From an uncultured Hyphomonas sp. (GTDB taxonomy: Bacteria > Pseudomonadota > Alphaproteobacteria > Caulobacterales > Hyphomonadaceae), in the NCBI RefSeq assembly GCF_963678875.1, contig NZ_OY787457.1, positions 744,001 to 808,000 of the forward strand: a stretch of 64,000 nt of DNA. Direction: 5' to 3'. Shown here in pieces: positions 52,112-60,811 of the stretch (positions are counted from its first letter, which is position 1; each line of letters starts with the position of its first letter). The notes beneath the pieces were generated by a model that was given only the letters and a program-made list of their open reading frames with translations, was not told the DNA's origin and searched no databases. A program made the position numbers and the translations under genes.

Positions 52112-52980
52112 AGGGCATTATTCTGGCCGGAGGCAAAGGCACACGCCTGCACCCGATCACGCGGGGCGTGTCGAAGCAGCTGTTGCCGGTTTACGACAAG
52201 CCGATGATCTTCCATCCGATCACCACGCTCATGTTTGCGGGTATTCGGGATATCCTCGTCATCTCAATGCCGGACGCCCTTCCACTTTACCAGCAGCTGC
52301 TGGGGGACGGCAGCGACTGGGGCATGAACTTTCAGTATGCAGAACAGCCGGAAGCACGGGGACTCGCAGAGGCTTTCCTGATTGGTGCGGACTTCGTCGG
52401 CGGCGGGAAAAGCGCGCTCGCCCTTGGGGACAACATGTTCTACGGCGCGGGCCTCAGCGGTGAGCTCGCCAAGTCCGGCGCGATCGAGAAAGGCGCGGAA
52501 GTGTTCGCCTGCCAGGTCAACGATCCGTCCGCCTTTGGCATCGTGGAAATGGATGCGGCTGGCAAGGCAATTTCCATCGAGGAAAAGCCGGTGCACCCCA
52601 AGAGCAACTGGGCCGTGACTGGCCTCTATTTCTATGACGAAGACGTTGTCGAGATTGCCAAGGATGTGCAGCCCTCGCCGCGCGGCGAACTGGAAATCAC
52701 CTCCATCAATGAAGTCTATCTCAATCGCGGTGACCTGCAGGTGCACCGCCTCGCCCGCGGCACGGCCTGGCTGGATGCCGGTACGTTCGATGGCCTGATC
52801 CAGGCTTCACAATTCGTGCAGACGGTCGAGAAGCGCCAGGGCATGAAGATCGCCTGCCCGGAAGAAGTGGCATGGCGCAAGGGCTTCATTGATGATGCCC
52901 AGCTGGAACAGCTCGCTGCTCAGTACAAGAACGAGTACGGCACCTATCTCAAAGGGCTTCTGACGCACTGGGGGAGCTGA
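52108..52980 (+). CDS. rfbA: Glucose-1-phosphate thymidylyltransferase
   Basis: A 290-residue nucleotidyltransferase that opens the dTDP-rhamnose path. The signature GIILAGGKGTRLHPITRGVSK is at the N-terminus, with YDKPMIFHPI, LALGDNMFYGAG and VEEKPVHPKS-like IEEKPVHP. GGAG lies upstream of the ATG at 52108. Its end overlaps the convergent glycosyltransferase gene by 32 bases. With rfbC at 34781 all four rhamnose enzymes are present. Confidence 0.97.
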   Translation: MKGIILAGGKGTRLHPITRGVSKQLLPVYDKPMIFHPITTLMFAGIRDILVISMPDALPLYQQLLGDGSDWGMNFQYAEQPEARGLAEAFLIGADFVGGGKSALALGDNMFYGAGLSGELAKSGAIEKGAEVFACQVNDPSAFGIVEMDAAGKAISIEEKPVHPKSNWAVTGLYFYDEDVVEIAKDVQPSPRGELEITSINEVYLNRGDLQVHRLARGTAWLDAGTFDGLIQASQFVQTVEKRQGMKIACPEEVAWRKGFIDDAQLEQLAAQYKNEYGTYLKGLLTHWGS

Positions 52981-54031
52981 CGGGCCCGTTGCCCGAAAGC
53001 TTTCGGACATGAACGCGATGCTGGCTCATCCGCCAGGGGTTCCATGCCATGGTCCGGGCAAGCCGCCAGAGCGGTACGCGTGAGCTGCGCCGCGTCTCCT
53101 GTCCCTTGCGGCGCATGCGGGCGGCGTCCTTGAGGCCATCGCGCATGCCGCGCCAGGTTTCGCGGACACGCCCCACCATCGCGCCGCGCATGAGCAGGTA
53201 CAGCGACAGCGTGATGTGACCGGGCAGGGTCAGCCACAGGATCGGGCCGGGCATGTCCTTGGCATAGGTCCAGACCCGGTTGCGCGTCCCGTGATAGATC
53301 GAAAAGTCGCTGGCCCGGCCGGACAGGCCGCCGCCGACATGGTGGATCACCGCACGCGGCAGGAAGATGCAGGTGTCTCCCGCGAGCCGCAGGCGGAAGC
53401 CGAGGTCCACGTCTTCGCAATAGCAGAAGAATTCCTCATCAAACCCGCCATGGGCAAGGAACAGTTCGCGCCGGAACACGGCGCCTGCGCCGCAGGGGCT
53501 GAAGCATTCGCCCTCTTCCGGCATTTCTGTCGCTGGCCGCAGGAAGCCGCCGCGCCACGGAATGCCGAAGATGAGATAAGCGTCGCCGGCCCCGTCCAGC
53601 AGGCTCGGATCTTCCAGATTGTATTGGGCTGACGCAAACATGCCGACGCCGGGATGACGGCGAATGCCGTCGGCGATCTTGTCCAGGAAGTCCGGATCGG
53701 CCACGGCGTCCGGGTTCAGGCAGACGATCCATTCGCCCTTCGCCCGCCGCGCGCCGAGATTGGTGCCGCGGGCATAGCCATGGTTCTCGGTTTCGGCCAT
53801 CAGGGTGAAAGCGGGCAGGTCGGCGACGTCTGGATTATCAACTGAGCCGTCAGTTGAGGCATTGTCGACCAGCAGGACCTCGAAATCCCGCCGCGTCTGG
53901 CCGCCCAGCGAATCGAGCGCCGCCTGCACGTACGCACCGCCATTGTAGTTGACGATCACGACGGAAAACACCGGGTCCGGCGAGGCATTGCCGGGCGTTC
54001 CAGCAGGATTGGTTCGGGGGTTTTCGGTCAT
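52949..54031 (-). CDS. Glycosyltransferase family 2, rhamnosyltransferase-like
   Basis: A 360-residue GT2 enzyme: FSVVIVNYNGGAYVQAALDS, VDNASTDGSV, and the metal motif region VCLNPDAVADPDFLD. FFCYCEDVDLGFRLRLAGD near residue 220 gives the ED and the catalytic base, as in WbbL-type rhamnosyltransferases. The C-terminal region is arginine-rich (LKDAARMRRKGQETRRS) with hydrophobic stretches that may bind membrane. It is the only polysaccharide gene on the minus strand after 35 kb and overlaps rfbA at their 3' ends. Its promoter faces phhA. Confidence 0.86.
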   Translation of the reverse strand: MTENPRTNPAGTPGNASPDPVFSVVIVNYNGGAYVQAALDSLGGQTRRDFEVLLVDNASTDGSVDNPDVADLPAFTLMAETENHGYARGTNLGARRAKGEWIVCLNPDAVADPDFLDKIADGIRRHPGVGMFASAQYNLEDPSLLDGAGDAYLIFGIPWRGGFLRPATEMPEEGECFSPCGAGAVFRRELFLAHGGFDEEFFCYCEDVDLGFRLRLAGDTCIFLPRAVIHHVGGGLSGRASDFSIYHGTRNRVWTYAKDMPGPILWLTLPGHITLSLYLLMRGAMVGRVRETWRGMRDGLKDAARMRRKGQETRRSSRVPLWRLARTMAWNPWRMSQHRVHVRKLSGNGPVSSPSASEAL

Positions 54032-54175
54032 CTTGCGTCTACACTTATGCCCAGCCCGGTTCCCAGAGTGTTACTGGCACTTTCTCCAAGGGGCGTCGAC
54101 CCGTCCGCCTCAAGCCAGTGTGAGGCTATTAGGTTTCATTTGTAACCAATTTCCCGTTTGGTGTATGATGGTGCC

Positions 54176-55051
54176 ATGACCATCACGACCCCCAAGAATC
54201 GCTATGCCGATGCCCCGCGGGCGGCCGATTTCACCATCGACCAGGCGTGGGACAGCTACAGCGCGGAAGAGCATGACCGGTGGGACAGGCTGTTCCGCCG
54301 CCAGAAGGACGTGACGAAGGGCCGGGCCTGTACGGCGGCGCTGAATGCCATGGCGCAGCTGGAACTCTCGCCCTCCGGCATTCCGCATATGGGCCAGCTT
54401 TCGGACCGGCTGGAGAAGATCACCGGCTGGCGCATCGTGCCGGTCGCGGAGCTGGTGCCGGACGAGATTTTCTTCGACCACCTCGCCAATCGCCGGTTCC
54501 CGGCAGGCGCCTTCATCCGCCCTGAAGCCGAGTTCGACTATTTGCAAGAACCGGACATCTTCCACGACATTTTCGGCCATGTGCCGTTGCTGGCAGATCC
54601 AGTGTTCGCCGACTTCATGGAAGCTTATGGCAAGGGCGGGCAGCGCGCGATGCGCCTCGGCCAGCTCCACAACCTCGCCCGGCTCTACTGGTACACGGTC
54701 GAATTCGGCCTGATCCGCGAAGACGACGGCCTGCGCATCTATGGCGCCGGCATCCTCTCCAGCCCGCAGGAAACGGTGTTCGCACTGGAAGACGACAGCC
54801 CGAACCGGATCGGCTTCGACGTGCAGCGCCTGATGCGCACGAAATACATCATTGATGACTTCCAGCAGACCTATTTCGTCATCGACAGTTTCGAGGCCCT
54901 GCTGGACACCTGCTACAAGGATTTCGGCTCGGTCTATGCCGATGTGAAAGGCCTGCCCGACTATGACGCGCACGCGATCGCGCCGGGCGATACGGTGCTC
55001 CATCGCGGCACGCATGCCTATTTCGACAAGGGCGGCCGGGAAAAAGCCTAG
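54176..55051 (+). CDS. phhA: Phenylalanine 4-hydroxylase
   Basis: A 291-residue non-haem iron, tetrahydropterin-dependent enzyme converting phenylalanine to tyrosine. The iron ligands are visible: two histidines in EPDIFHDIFGHVPLLADPV and a glutamate in YWYTVEFGLI. The family extension RTKYIIDDFQQTYFVIDSF follows. The ATG at 54176 is used (a TTG six codons earlier is possible). The gene is unrelated to the surrounding glycan genes and lies divergent from the glycosyltransferase; no phhB or regulator gene is near. Confidence 0.94.
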   Translation: MTITTPKNRYADAPRAADFTIDQAWDSYSAEEHDRWDRLFRRQKDVTKGRACTAALNAMAQLELSPSGIPHMGQLSDRLEKITGWRIVPVAELVPDEIFFDHLANRRFPAGAFIRPEAEFDYLQEPDIFHDIFGHVPLLADPVFADFMEAYGKGGQRAMRLGQLHNLARLYWYTVEFGLIREDDGLRIYGAGILSSPQETVFALEDDSPNRIGFDVQRLMRTKYIIDDFQQTYFVIDSFEALLDTCYKDFGSVYADVKGLPDYDAHAIAPGDTVLHRGTHAYFDKGGREKA

Positions 55052-55109
55052 TCTGGCCGTCGTCATTTCCGTGCTTGACCCTTGAGAGAAAACAGAAGAT
55101 CGACAGGGG

Positions 55110-56063
55110 ATGCACTACGCCCCTCGAATTCTCGTCACCGGCGGCGCCGGCTTCATCGGCTCCTTCCTGTGCGAGCGCCTGCTAGAATCCGGCGCGGAAG
55201 TCCTCTGCGTGGACAATTTCTTCACCGGCCGGCGAACAAATGTCGCCCACCTGCTGGACAATCCCCGCTTCGAGATCATGCGCCATGACGTGACCTTCCC
55301 GCTCTTTGTGGAGGTCGACCAGATCTACAACCTGGCCTGTCCGGCAAGCCCGATTCATTACCAGTTCGATCCGGTCCAGACGACGAAGACGAGCGTGCAC
55401 GGCGCCATCAACATGCTGGGCCTCGCCAAGCGGACGCGCGCCAAGATCCTCCAGGCCTCGACGTCTGAAGTGTACGGCGATCCGGAGATGCACCCGCAGC
55501 GGGAGGAATACTGGGGCAATGTGAACCCGATTGGCCTGCGCTCCTGCTATGACGAAGGCAAGCGCTGCGCCGAGACCCTGTTCTTCGACTATCACCGCCA
55601 GCACAATGTGAAGATCAAGGTCGCCCGGATCTTCAACACCTACGGTCCGCGCATGCACCCCAACGATGGACGCGTCGTGTCGAACTTCATCGTGCAGGCC
55701 CTGCGCGGCGAAGACATCACGCTCTATGGCGACGGGCAGCAGACGCGCAGCTTCTGCTTCGTCTCCGACCTGGTGGACGGCCTTATCCGGCTGATGAATT
55801 CCGAGGATGACGTCACCGGCCCGATCAATCTGGGCAATCCCGGAGAGTTCACCATGCGCCAGCTCGCCGAGGCGGTGCTGGAGCTGACGGGCTCGACCTC
55901 GCAGATCGTGAACCGGCCCCTGCCGTCGGACGATCCGCGCCAGCGCCAGCCGGATATTTCCAAGGCGAAAGCTGCACTGAACTGGGAACCGACCATCCCG
56001 CTCGCCGAAGGCCTGAAGCCGACGATCGAGTATTTCCGGAACGAGATTGCCGAGCTGGTTTAG
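55110..56063 (+). CDS. UDP-glucuronate decarboxylase (UDP-xylose synthase)
   Basis: A 317-residue extended short-chain dehydrogenase. ILVTGGAGFIGSFLCERL is the NAD site; the family-specific IYNLACPASPIHYQFDPVQT, STSEVYGDP and RSCYDEGKRCAETL (catalytic Tyr-x3-Lys) identify the UXS group, and ARIFNTYGPRMHPNDGRVVS follows. It decarboxylates UDP-glucuronate to UDP-xylose, for example for a glycan. No UDP-glucose dehydrogenase is in the window, so glucuronate must come from elsewhere. The ribosome-binding site is atypical, with GGGG immediately ahead of the ATG. Confidence 0.93.
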   Translation: MHYAPRILVTGGAGFIGSFLCERLLESGAEVLCVDNFFTGRRTNVAHLLDNPRFEIMRHDVTFPLFVEVDQIYNLACPASPIHYQFDPVQTTKTSVHGAINMLGLAKRTRAKILQASTSEVYGDPEMHPQREEYWGNVNPIGLRSCYDEGKRCAETLFFDYHRQHNVKIKVARIFNTYGPRMHPNDGRVVSNFIVQALRGEDITLYGDGQQTRSFCFVSDLVDGLIRLMNSEDDVTGPINLGNPGEFTMRQLAEAVLELTGSTSQIVNRPLPSDDPRQRQPDISKAKAALNWEPTIPLAEGLKPTIEYFRNEIAELV

Positions 56064-56142
56064 GGGGCGAAGGCGCTGCGCTTACGCTTGCGCATTCAAA
56101 TCGTAAATTTGATCTGGTTGTGGCCCTTGCTTGCGCGGCGGG

Positions 56143-56205
56143 CATTCATTTCCTCAAATCGATCCTCGATCGATTTGTGCGCTGAAGGCGCACCGGAAAT
56201 GAATG
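56143..56205. repeat. Three-way-junction hairpin element, copy 2 of a dispersed family
   Basis: An outer stem CATTCATTTCC (56143-56153) with GGAAATGAATG (56195-56205) encloses two perfect hairpins: AAATCGATC/GATCGATTT (56156-56176) and GTGCGC/GCGCAC (56177-56193). The inner hairpin repeats the element at 2001-2023. The outer arm overlaps the encoded 3' CCA of the tRNA gene on the minus strand. Confidence 0.8.
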
Positions 56206-56280
56206 GTGGGCCCGGCAGGATTTGAACCCGCGACCAAACCGTTATGAGCGGTCCGCTCTAACCAACTGAGCTACAGGCCC
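56204..56280 (-). tRNA. tRNA-Ile2 (anticodon CAU)
   Basis: A full cloverleaf on the minus strand: acceptor GGGCCTG pairs with CGGGCCC, the D-loop reads AGCTCAGTTGGTTAGAGC, the anticodon loop CTCATAA gives CAU, the T-arm contains GGTTCAAATCC and the encoded end is ACCA (77 bases with CCA). The body resembles E. coli ileX (CTCATAA, TTGGTCGC), in which C34 is changed to lysidine so that it reads AUA codons, rather than initiator or elongator tRNA-Met. The gene stands alone between the UXS gene and galE. Confidence 0.9.
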
Positions 56281-56416
56281 ACCGAGGCTCCCGTTTAGGC
56301 GGCTGCTGCATGCCTTGCAATGGGCCTGATGAATCTCACCAAAGCGGGTAACCCGGTCTTATCGGAAATGTGGTTAATTCCCTGAAACCGGGCGTGATTC
56401 TTGCTAGGTAGGGGAC

Positions 56417-57436
56417 ATGACACGCGTACTTGTGACCGGCGGAGCCGGATATATCGGATCGCACACCTGTGTGGAGCTTGTCTCACGTGGGTACCAGCCT
56501 GTGATCGTGGACAATTTCGTCAATGCCTCGCCCAAGGCGATCGACCGGATCTGCCAGCTGACCAATTCACCGGTGGAATGGTATGAGGCCGATGTCCGCG
56601 ACACGGACCGCATCGCGGAAATCCTCGCAAAACATGACTGCGAAGCGGCCATCCACTTTGCAGGACTCAAGGCCGTCGGCGAGTCGACCGAGAAGCCGCT
56701 CGAATATTACAGCGCTAACGTCATGGGCACGCACAGCCTGATCCAGGCGATGCTGCAAACGGGCGCCGGCCAGATCGTGTTCTCGTCCAGCGCGACCGTT
56801 TATGGCGAGCCGGAATTCCTGCCCTATACCGAATCCCACCGTCTTCGCCCGACGAACCCCTATGGCAACACCAAGCTGACCGCAGAAATGCTGCTGAACG
56901 ATGTGGCCGGATCAGGCGCCCTGACAGACGTGGCGATCCTACGCTACTTCAATCCCATCGGCGCGCATCCGAGCGGCATGATCGGGGAAGACCCGAACGA
57001 CATTCCGAACAATCTCATGCCTTATGTGGCGCAGGTGGCGGTTGGCCGCCGCCCGCACCTGAACGTGTTCGGCAATGACTATGACACGGCCGACGGCACC
57101 GGGGTGCGGGACTACCTTCACGTCGTGGACCTCGCCCGGGCGCACGTGCTGGCGCTCGACCGCTTCAAGCACTCTCATGGGCCTTTCACCGTGAACCTCG
57201 GCACCGGCAATGGGTCGTCCGTTCTGGAAGTCGTGCGAGCCTTCGAGGCAGCGTGCGGCAAGTCCATCGCAATGGAATTTGCGCCGCGGCGGGCTGGCGA
57301 CATTGCGGCCTTCTGGGCCGATCCGTCGCTGGCGCAGGAACTGCTCGGCTGGCAGGCGGAGCTGACGCTGGAAGACATGTGCCGCGACCAGTGGGCCTGG
57401 CAGAGCCAGAACCCGCAAGGCTATGAAAACGCCTGA
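56417..57436 (+). CDS. galE: UDP-glucose 4-epimerase
   Basis: A 339-residue NAD-bound enzyme interconverting UDP-glucose and UDP-galactose. VLVTGGAGYIGSHTCVELVS begins the protein, followed by HFAGLKAVGESTEKPLEYY, FSSSATVYGEPEFLP and NPYGNTKLTAEMLL with the catalytic tyrosine and lysine, and RYFNPIGAHPSGMIGEDP. TAGGGG precedes the ATG. It is the last clear sugar gene of the region, separated from the others by the tRNA gene. Confidence 0.96.
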   Translation: MTRVLVTGGAGYIGSHTCVELVSRGYQPVIVDNFVNASPKAIDRICQLTNSPVEWYEADVRDTDRIAEILAKHDCEAAIHFAGLKAVGESTEKPLEYYSANVMGTHSLIQAMLQTGAGQIVFSSSATVYGEPEFLPYTESHRLRPTNPYGNTKLTAEMLLNDVAGSGALTDVAILRYFNPIGAHPSGMIGEDPNDIPNNLMPYVAQVAVGRRPHLNVFGNDYDTADGTGVRDYLHVVDLARAHVLALDRFKHSHGPFTVNLGTGNGSSVLEVVRAFEAACGKSIAMEFAPRRAGDIAAFWADPSLAQELLGWQAELTLEDMCRDQWAWQSQNPQGYENA

Positions 57437-57480
57437 TTTGTCATCGGCCTGAGACACAATCGGAACAAGATTGCCTCCCA

Positions 57481-57500
57481 GAGTGTTCGGTACAACACTC
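57481..57500. promoter_or_regulatory. Palindrome upstream of the SIMPL gene
   Basis: GAGTGTT (57481-57487) and AACACTC (57494-57500) form a perfect 7-base inverted repeat around CGGTAC, 26 bases before the start codon. It could be an operator or the transcript end of galE (no T run follows). Confidence 0.45.
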
Positions 57501-57525
57501 AGACAATTACCAATGGGAGAGTCTC

Positions 57526-58326
57526 ATGCGCCGTTTATTGCCCCTTATTACATCGACTGCCGCCCTGGCCCTGATCGTGCCTCAGGCCGCCTGCGCCCAG
57601 ATGCAGGGCCCGGCCCTCGGCCTGACCCAGCAATCGGTGGCAGGTGCCTACCAGGCTCCGAACTCGATCCAGCCTGAGACCACGCTCTCCATCTCTGCCC
57701 AGTCGACCGTGAAGCGCGAGCCGGACATTGCCTTCATCAATGCCGGCGTTCAGGCCGAAGGCGAGACGGCGACTGCCGCCATGGAATCGCAGGCCAAATC
57801 CATGACCGGCGTGTTCGATGCGCTGGAAAAGGCCGGTATCGCCAAGAAGGACATGCAGACGTCCAATTTCTCGCTCTGGCCGCGCTACAACTATATCGAG
57901 ACGAAGCTGAAGGACGGCTCGTCCCGCGGAGAGCAGAAGCTGATCGGCTACACGGCCTCCAACCAGCTAACCATCAAGGTACGCGATCTCGACAATCTCG
58001 GCTCGACGCTCGACAGCCTCGTGAAGGCTGGCGGCAACACGTTCAACGGCCTGAACTTCGCGCTCGATGACGATTCGGAAGTGCGCGACGAAGCCCGCCG
58101 CAAAGCCATGGCAGACGCCCGCGCCCGCGCGGACCTTTACGCCGAGGCGGCAGGCCTGCGCGTGCTGCGTATCGTGACGATCAATGAAAGCGGCAGCTAC
58201 TCACCCCAGCCGATGCCGATGGCCCGTATGGCTGAAGCCAAGATGGCCGACGTCTCGACGCCGATTGCAGGCGGTGAAGTCGGCTATAATGCGACGGTGA
58301 ACGTGGTCTTCGAACTCGGCCAATAA
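57526..58326 (+). CDS. SIMPL/DUF541-domain periplasmic protein (266 aa)
   Basis: A 24-residue signal peptide (ending near QAACAQ) precedes the domain. ETTLSISAQSTVKREPDIAF starts the SIMPL region, with YTASNQLTIKVRDLDNLGST in the middle and DARARADLYAEAAGLRVLRIV near the end. The family is exported to the periplasm or outer membrane and is linked to envelope stress or oxidative protection in some bacteria; the molecular role is unclear. GGGAGAG lies at good distance ahead of the ATG. It converges on the isomerase gene with 18 bases between. Confidence 0.88.
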   Translation: MRRLLPLITSTAALALIVPQAACAQMQGPALGLTQQSVAGAYQAPNSIQPETTLSISAQSTVKREPDIAFINAGVQAEGETATAAMESQAKSMTGVFDALEKAGIAKKDMQTSNFSLWPRYNYIETKLKDGSSRGEQKLIGYTASNQLTIKVRDLDNLGSTLDSLVKAGGNTFNGLNFALDDDSEVRDEARRKAMADARARADLYAEAAGLRVLRIVTINESGSYSPQPMPMARMAEAKMADVSTPIAGGEVGYNATVNVVFELGQ

Positions 58327-58344
58327 GCCGAAGCGAAAGCCGGA

Positions 58345-59307
58345 TCAGACATACCCTTCGGCAAGCAGGTCCTTCATATCGATGATGCCGACCGGCTTGC
58401 CGTCGACGGTTACGAAGGCGTTCGAGATCCGTTGCGCGGTGAAGGTCTTGATGACCGCAGACATGCGGTCGTCGGGACCGAGCGCCTTCGGGTCGTCGGT
58501 CATGATGTTGGCGGCCGTGCCCGAGAGCTTGCCGGCCAGCATGGCGCGGCGGATGTCGCCGTCGGTGACCATGCCGATCAGGCGGCCATCCTCGTCGATC
58601 ACGCCGACGCAGCCCTTGCGTCCTTCGGAGACCGCCAGGATCACGTCGCGGACATCGGCTGACGCGCTGATGATCGGCATATGATCCGTTTTAGTCTCGA
58701 TATAGTCGCCTGCAGTCTGCAGGGAGCGGCCAAGTTTGCCGCCCGGATGGCGGAAGCCGAACTCCTCCCGTGAGAAGCCCCGGCGCGCCATCAGCACGAT
58801 GGTCAGCGCGTCGCCCAGCGCCAGCGCCATCGTGGTCGAGGAGGTCGGCGCAAGGCCGTTCGGGCACGCTTCGGCCACAACCGGCATCTCCAGCAGCACG
58901 TCGGAGGCCCGGCCCAGCGTCGACTCGGCGGAGCGCGTCATGCCAATGAGCGGGATGTTGTTGCCCTTGCAGAAGCGTAGCAAATCCACCAGTTCGCGGC
59001 TTTCCCCGGAATAGGAAATCGCAATCACGACAGAGCCGGGCACGACCATGCCGAGGTCGCCATGGCTGGCTTCGGTCGGGTGCAGGAAGAAGCTCGGCGT
59101 GCCGGTCGAGGCGAGGCTGGCGGCGATCTTCTGGCCGATATGGCCGGACTTGCCGACGCCCGCGACAATGACGTGCCGGTCCGTCGCCATGATCTTGTCG
59201 GCGGCTTCGGCGATGGAGGGGCCGATGCAGGCTTCCAGCTGTTCCAGCGCGTCCCGCTCAATGCGGATCGTGTTGCGGGCGAGATCTAGATCGGATTCCT
59301 GGGCCAC
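58345..59307 (-). CDS. kdsD: Arabinose-5-phosphate isomerase (KpsF/KdsD family)
   Basis: A 320-residue protein converting ribulose 5-phosphate to arabinose 5-phosphate, the first step to KDO. The SIS domain is at residues about 30-185 (VIVAGVGKSGHIGQKIAASL; ISYSGESRELVDLLRF) and two CBS domains cover 200-320 (VDGKPVGIIDMKDLLAEGYV at the end). The start is the GTG at 59307, which has AGGAG eight bases upstream; the frame is open for 70 more codons but those overlap the carboxypeptidase gene and lack a site. It follows that gene by 61 bases on the same strand and probably shares its transcript. Confidence 0.93.
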   Translation of the reverse strand: MAQESDLDLARNTIRIERDALEQLEACIGPSIAEAADKIMATDRHVIVAGVGKSGHIGQKIAASLASTGTPSFFLHPTEASHGDLGMVVPGSVVIAISYSGESRELVDLLRFCKGNNIPLIGMTRSAESTLGRASDVLLEMPVVAEACPNGLAPTSSTTMALALGDALTIVLMARRGFSREEFGFRHPGGKLGRSLQTAGDYIETKTDHMPIISASADVRDVILAVSEGRKGCVGVIDEDGRLIGMVTDGDIRRAMLAGKLSGTAANIMTDDPKALGPDDRMSAVIKTFTAQRISNAFVTVDGKPVGIIDMKDLLAEGYV

Positions 59308-59368
59308 GGGCGCTGCTCCTACTGGGATTGCGCCCGCGTTTTCCGGCAAGCCGGTCGTGGTGACAACC

Positions 59369-60568
59369 CTACTTGGCCAGTTGGCGGCGGCGATACTCTT
59401 CCGGAGAGAAAGCCGGCGCATTCTCAGCGGGCGCTTCGGCATAGTAGCGGCCGAGTGAGGTTTTCGCCGGATCAATCGGGAGGGCTTGCTCAACTTCCGG
59501 GGCTGACTCGGCCACAAGAACAGGCGCGTCCATGGCGGGTGGGGCCGGCATATCGTCGGCGTCGCCCTGCGCAGATTCGGCCAGTTGATTGTCGTTGGCA
59601 GCCATCCGTGCGGCGGCAGCCTCGGTCGCGAGGATCACCGACAGCGGCTTGCCATTCAGCATGGGCTCAGCAGCCGCTTCCGGGCTCAGCGGTTCTTCCA
59701 GCATGGCAAAGGCGAGGCGCGTGCGCAGCTCCGGATCGTCGGCCGGAAGCGTGTAGGAGCTGAAGGCGGCTTCCAGCAGGGCTTCGACGTGGCGGTCGCG
59801 GGCACGGGCGGTCGATCCGCCCAGCATGACGGCGATGATACGGTGCCCGTCGCGCTTGGCCGAAGCCATCAGGTTGAAACCGGAGGCGCGGGTATAGCCG
59901 GTCTTGATACCGTCCACGCCGTCCACGTCTCCGAGCAGATTGTTGTGGTTCTTGTAGGTCTTGCCGCCCCAGCTGAACTTCTCGGTTGAGAAATAATGAT
60001 AGTAGTCGGCGTGATCCGTGAGCATCGCATCGGCCAGCAGGGCCATGTCGCGCGCAGTGCTGAGCTGGCGGGAGTTGGGCAGGCCGGATGCGTTGACGAA
60101 ACGGGTGTTCTCCAGGCCAAGCGACTTGGCCTTCACCGTCATCAGCTGGGCAAAGCGGCTTTCGGTGCCGCCGATCCGTTCGGCAACGACAACGGCCACA
60201 TCATTTGCCGATTTCGTGATCAGGGCGCCGATCGCGTCGCGCACCGTAATGCGGGAGCCGGTTCTCAGCTTGAGGTTCGAAGGGGCCTGGGCCGCGGCAT
60301 GGCGGGAGACGACCATGCGCTCATCAAGGGAGACTTCGCCGCTCTTGAGCGCGTCGAACAGCATGTAGAGGGTCATGACCTTGGTCAGTGATGCCGGATA
60401 GCGCGGTTCATCGGCATGCCGGTCGTGAAGCACCTGCTGGGTGTCGGCATCGATCACGATCGCGGCATATTTCTCTGCCAGAGCAGTCCCGCCACCAAAG
60501 GCCATGCCCGTCAGGATCGCTGCGGTACACACGACTCGAGTAAGGGCTGCGAAAGCGCGCAGGAACAT
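59369..60568 (-). CDS. PBP5-like D-alanyl-D-alanine carboxypeptidase
   Basis: A 399-residue periplasmic enzyme that trims the peptidoglycan stem peptide. A signal peptide (residues 1-31, cleaved near ALA-EKY) is followed by the active-site motifs: SLTK (in YPASLTKVMTLYML), SAN (in ITKSANDVAVVV) and KTG (in VDGIKTGYTRASGF). The C-terminal 130 residues are Ala/Pro/Glu-rich and contain no typical amphipathic anchor, so membrane attachment differs from E. coli PBP5. The isomerase gene follows downstream. Confidence 0.9.
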   Translation of the reverse strand: MFLRAFAALTRVVCTAAILTGMAFGGGTALAEKYAAIVIDADTQQVLHDRHADEPRYPASLTKVMTLYMLFDALKSGEVSLDERMVVSRHAAAQAPSNLKLRTGSRITVRDAIGALITKSANDVAVVVAERIGGTESRFAQLMTVKAKSLGLENTRFVNASGLPNSRQLSTARDMALLADAMLTDHADYYHYFSTEKFSWGGKTYKNHNNLLGDVDGVDGIKTGYTRASGFNLMASAKRDGHRIIAVMLGGSTARARDRHVEALLEAAFSSYTLPADDPELRTRLAFAMLEEPLSPEAAAEPMLNGKPLSVILATEAAAARMAANDNQLAESAQGDADDMPAPPAMDAPVLVAESAPEVEQALPIDPAKTSLGRYYAEAPAENAPAFSPEEYRRRQLAK

Positions 60569-60714
60569 TCAGGTCTCCCGACATGTTAACCCCGGCCCTC
60601 CGGGATTTAACTTAGAATCGTGCAAATCCCTTGACCACACCTTAACGGCACATCGGGCCACGGATTGCGTAATCGTAATGGAACCGATGCAAAAACCGTG
60701 CAGGCTGCCTCATG

Positions 60715-60724
60715 TTGCAGCGCA
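60715..60724. promoter_or_regulatory. Possible PhaR-like site upstream of the phasin gene
   Basis: TTGCAGCGCA contains TGC-N3-GCA, the kind of TGC-rich symmetric word bound by the polyhydroxyalkanoate regulator PhaR in other alphaproteobacteria. Nearby are TGCAGGCTGC and ATGTTGCGAG. No PhaR gene is in the window, so this is a weak call from position only. Confidence 0.25.
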
Positions 60725-60811
60725 CAAAAAAATGTTGCGAGAGCGAAGAAAAAGGAGTATTAGCTCCCCTAGGGTAAGCGCAGGGTAGTATAGGTATAGA
60801 AGGAACGATCG

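Noticed and set aside
56204..56280. tRNA-Met identity for the CAU tRNA
   Set aside because: Its anticodon arm (CTCATAA) and TTGGTCGC segment match the ileX type rather than initiator or elongator tRNA-Met, so tRNA-Ile2 is preferred.
60586..60612. CtrA-type site (TTAA spaced by seven bases) upstream of the carboxypeptidase gene
   Set aside because: Two TTAA words occur but their spacing is about 16 bases, not the required seven.
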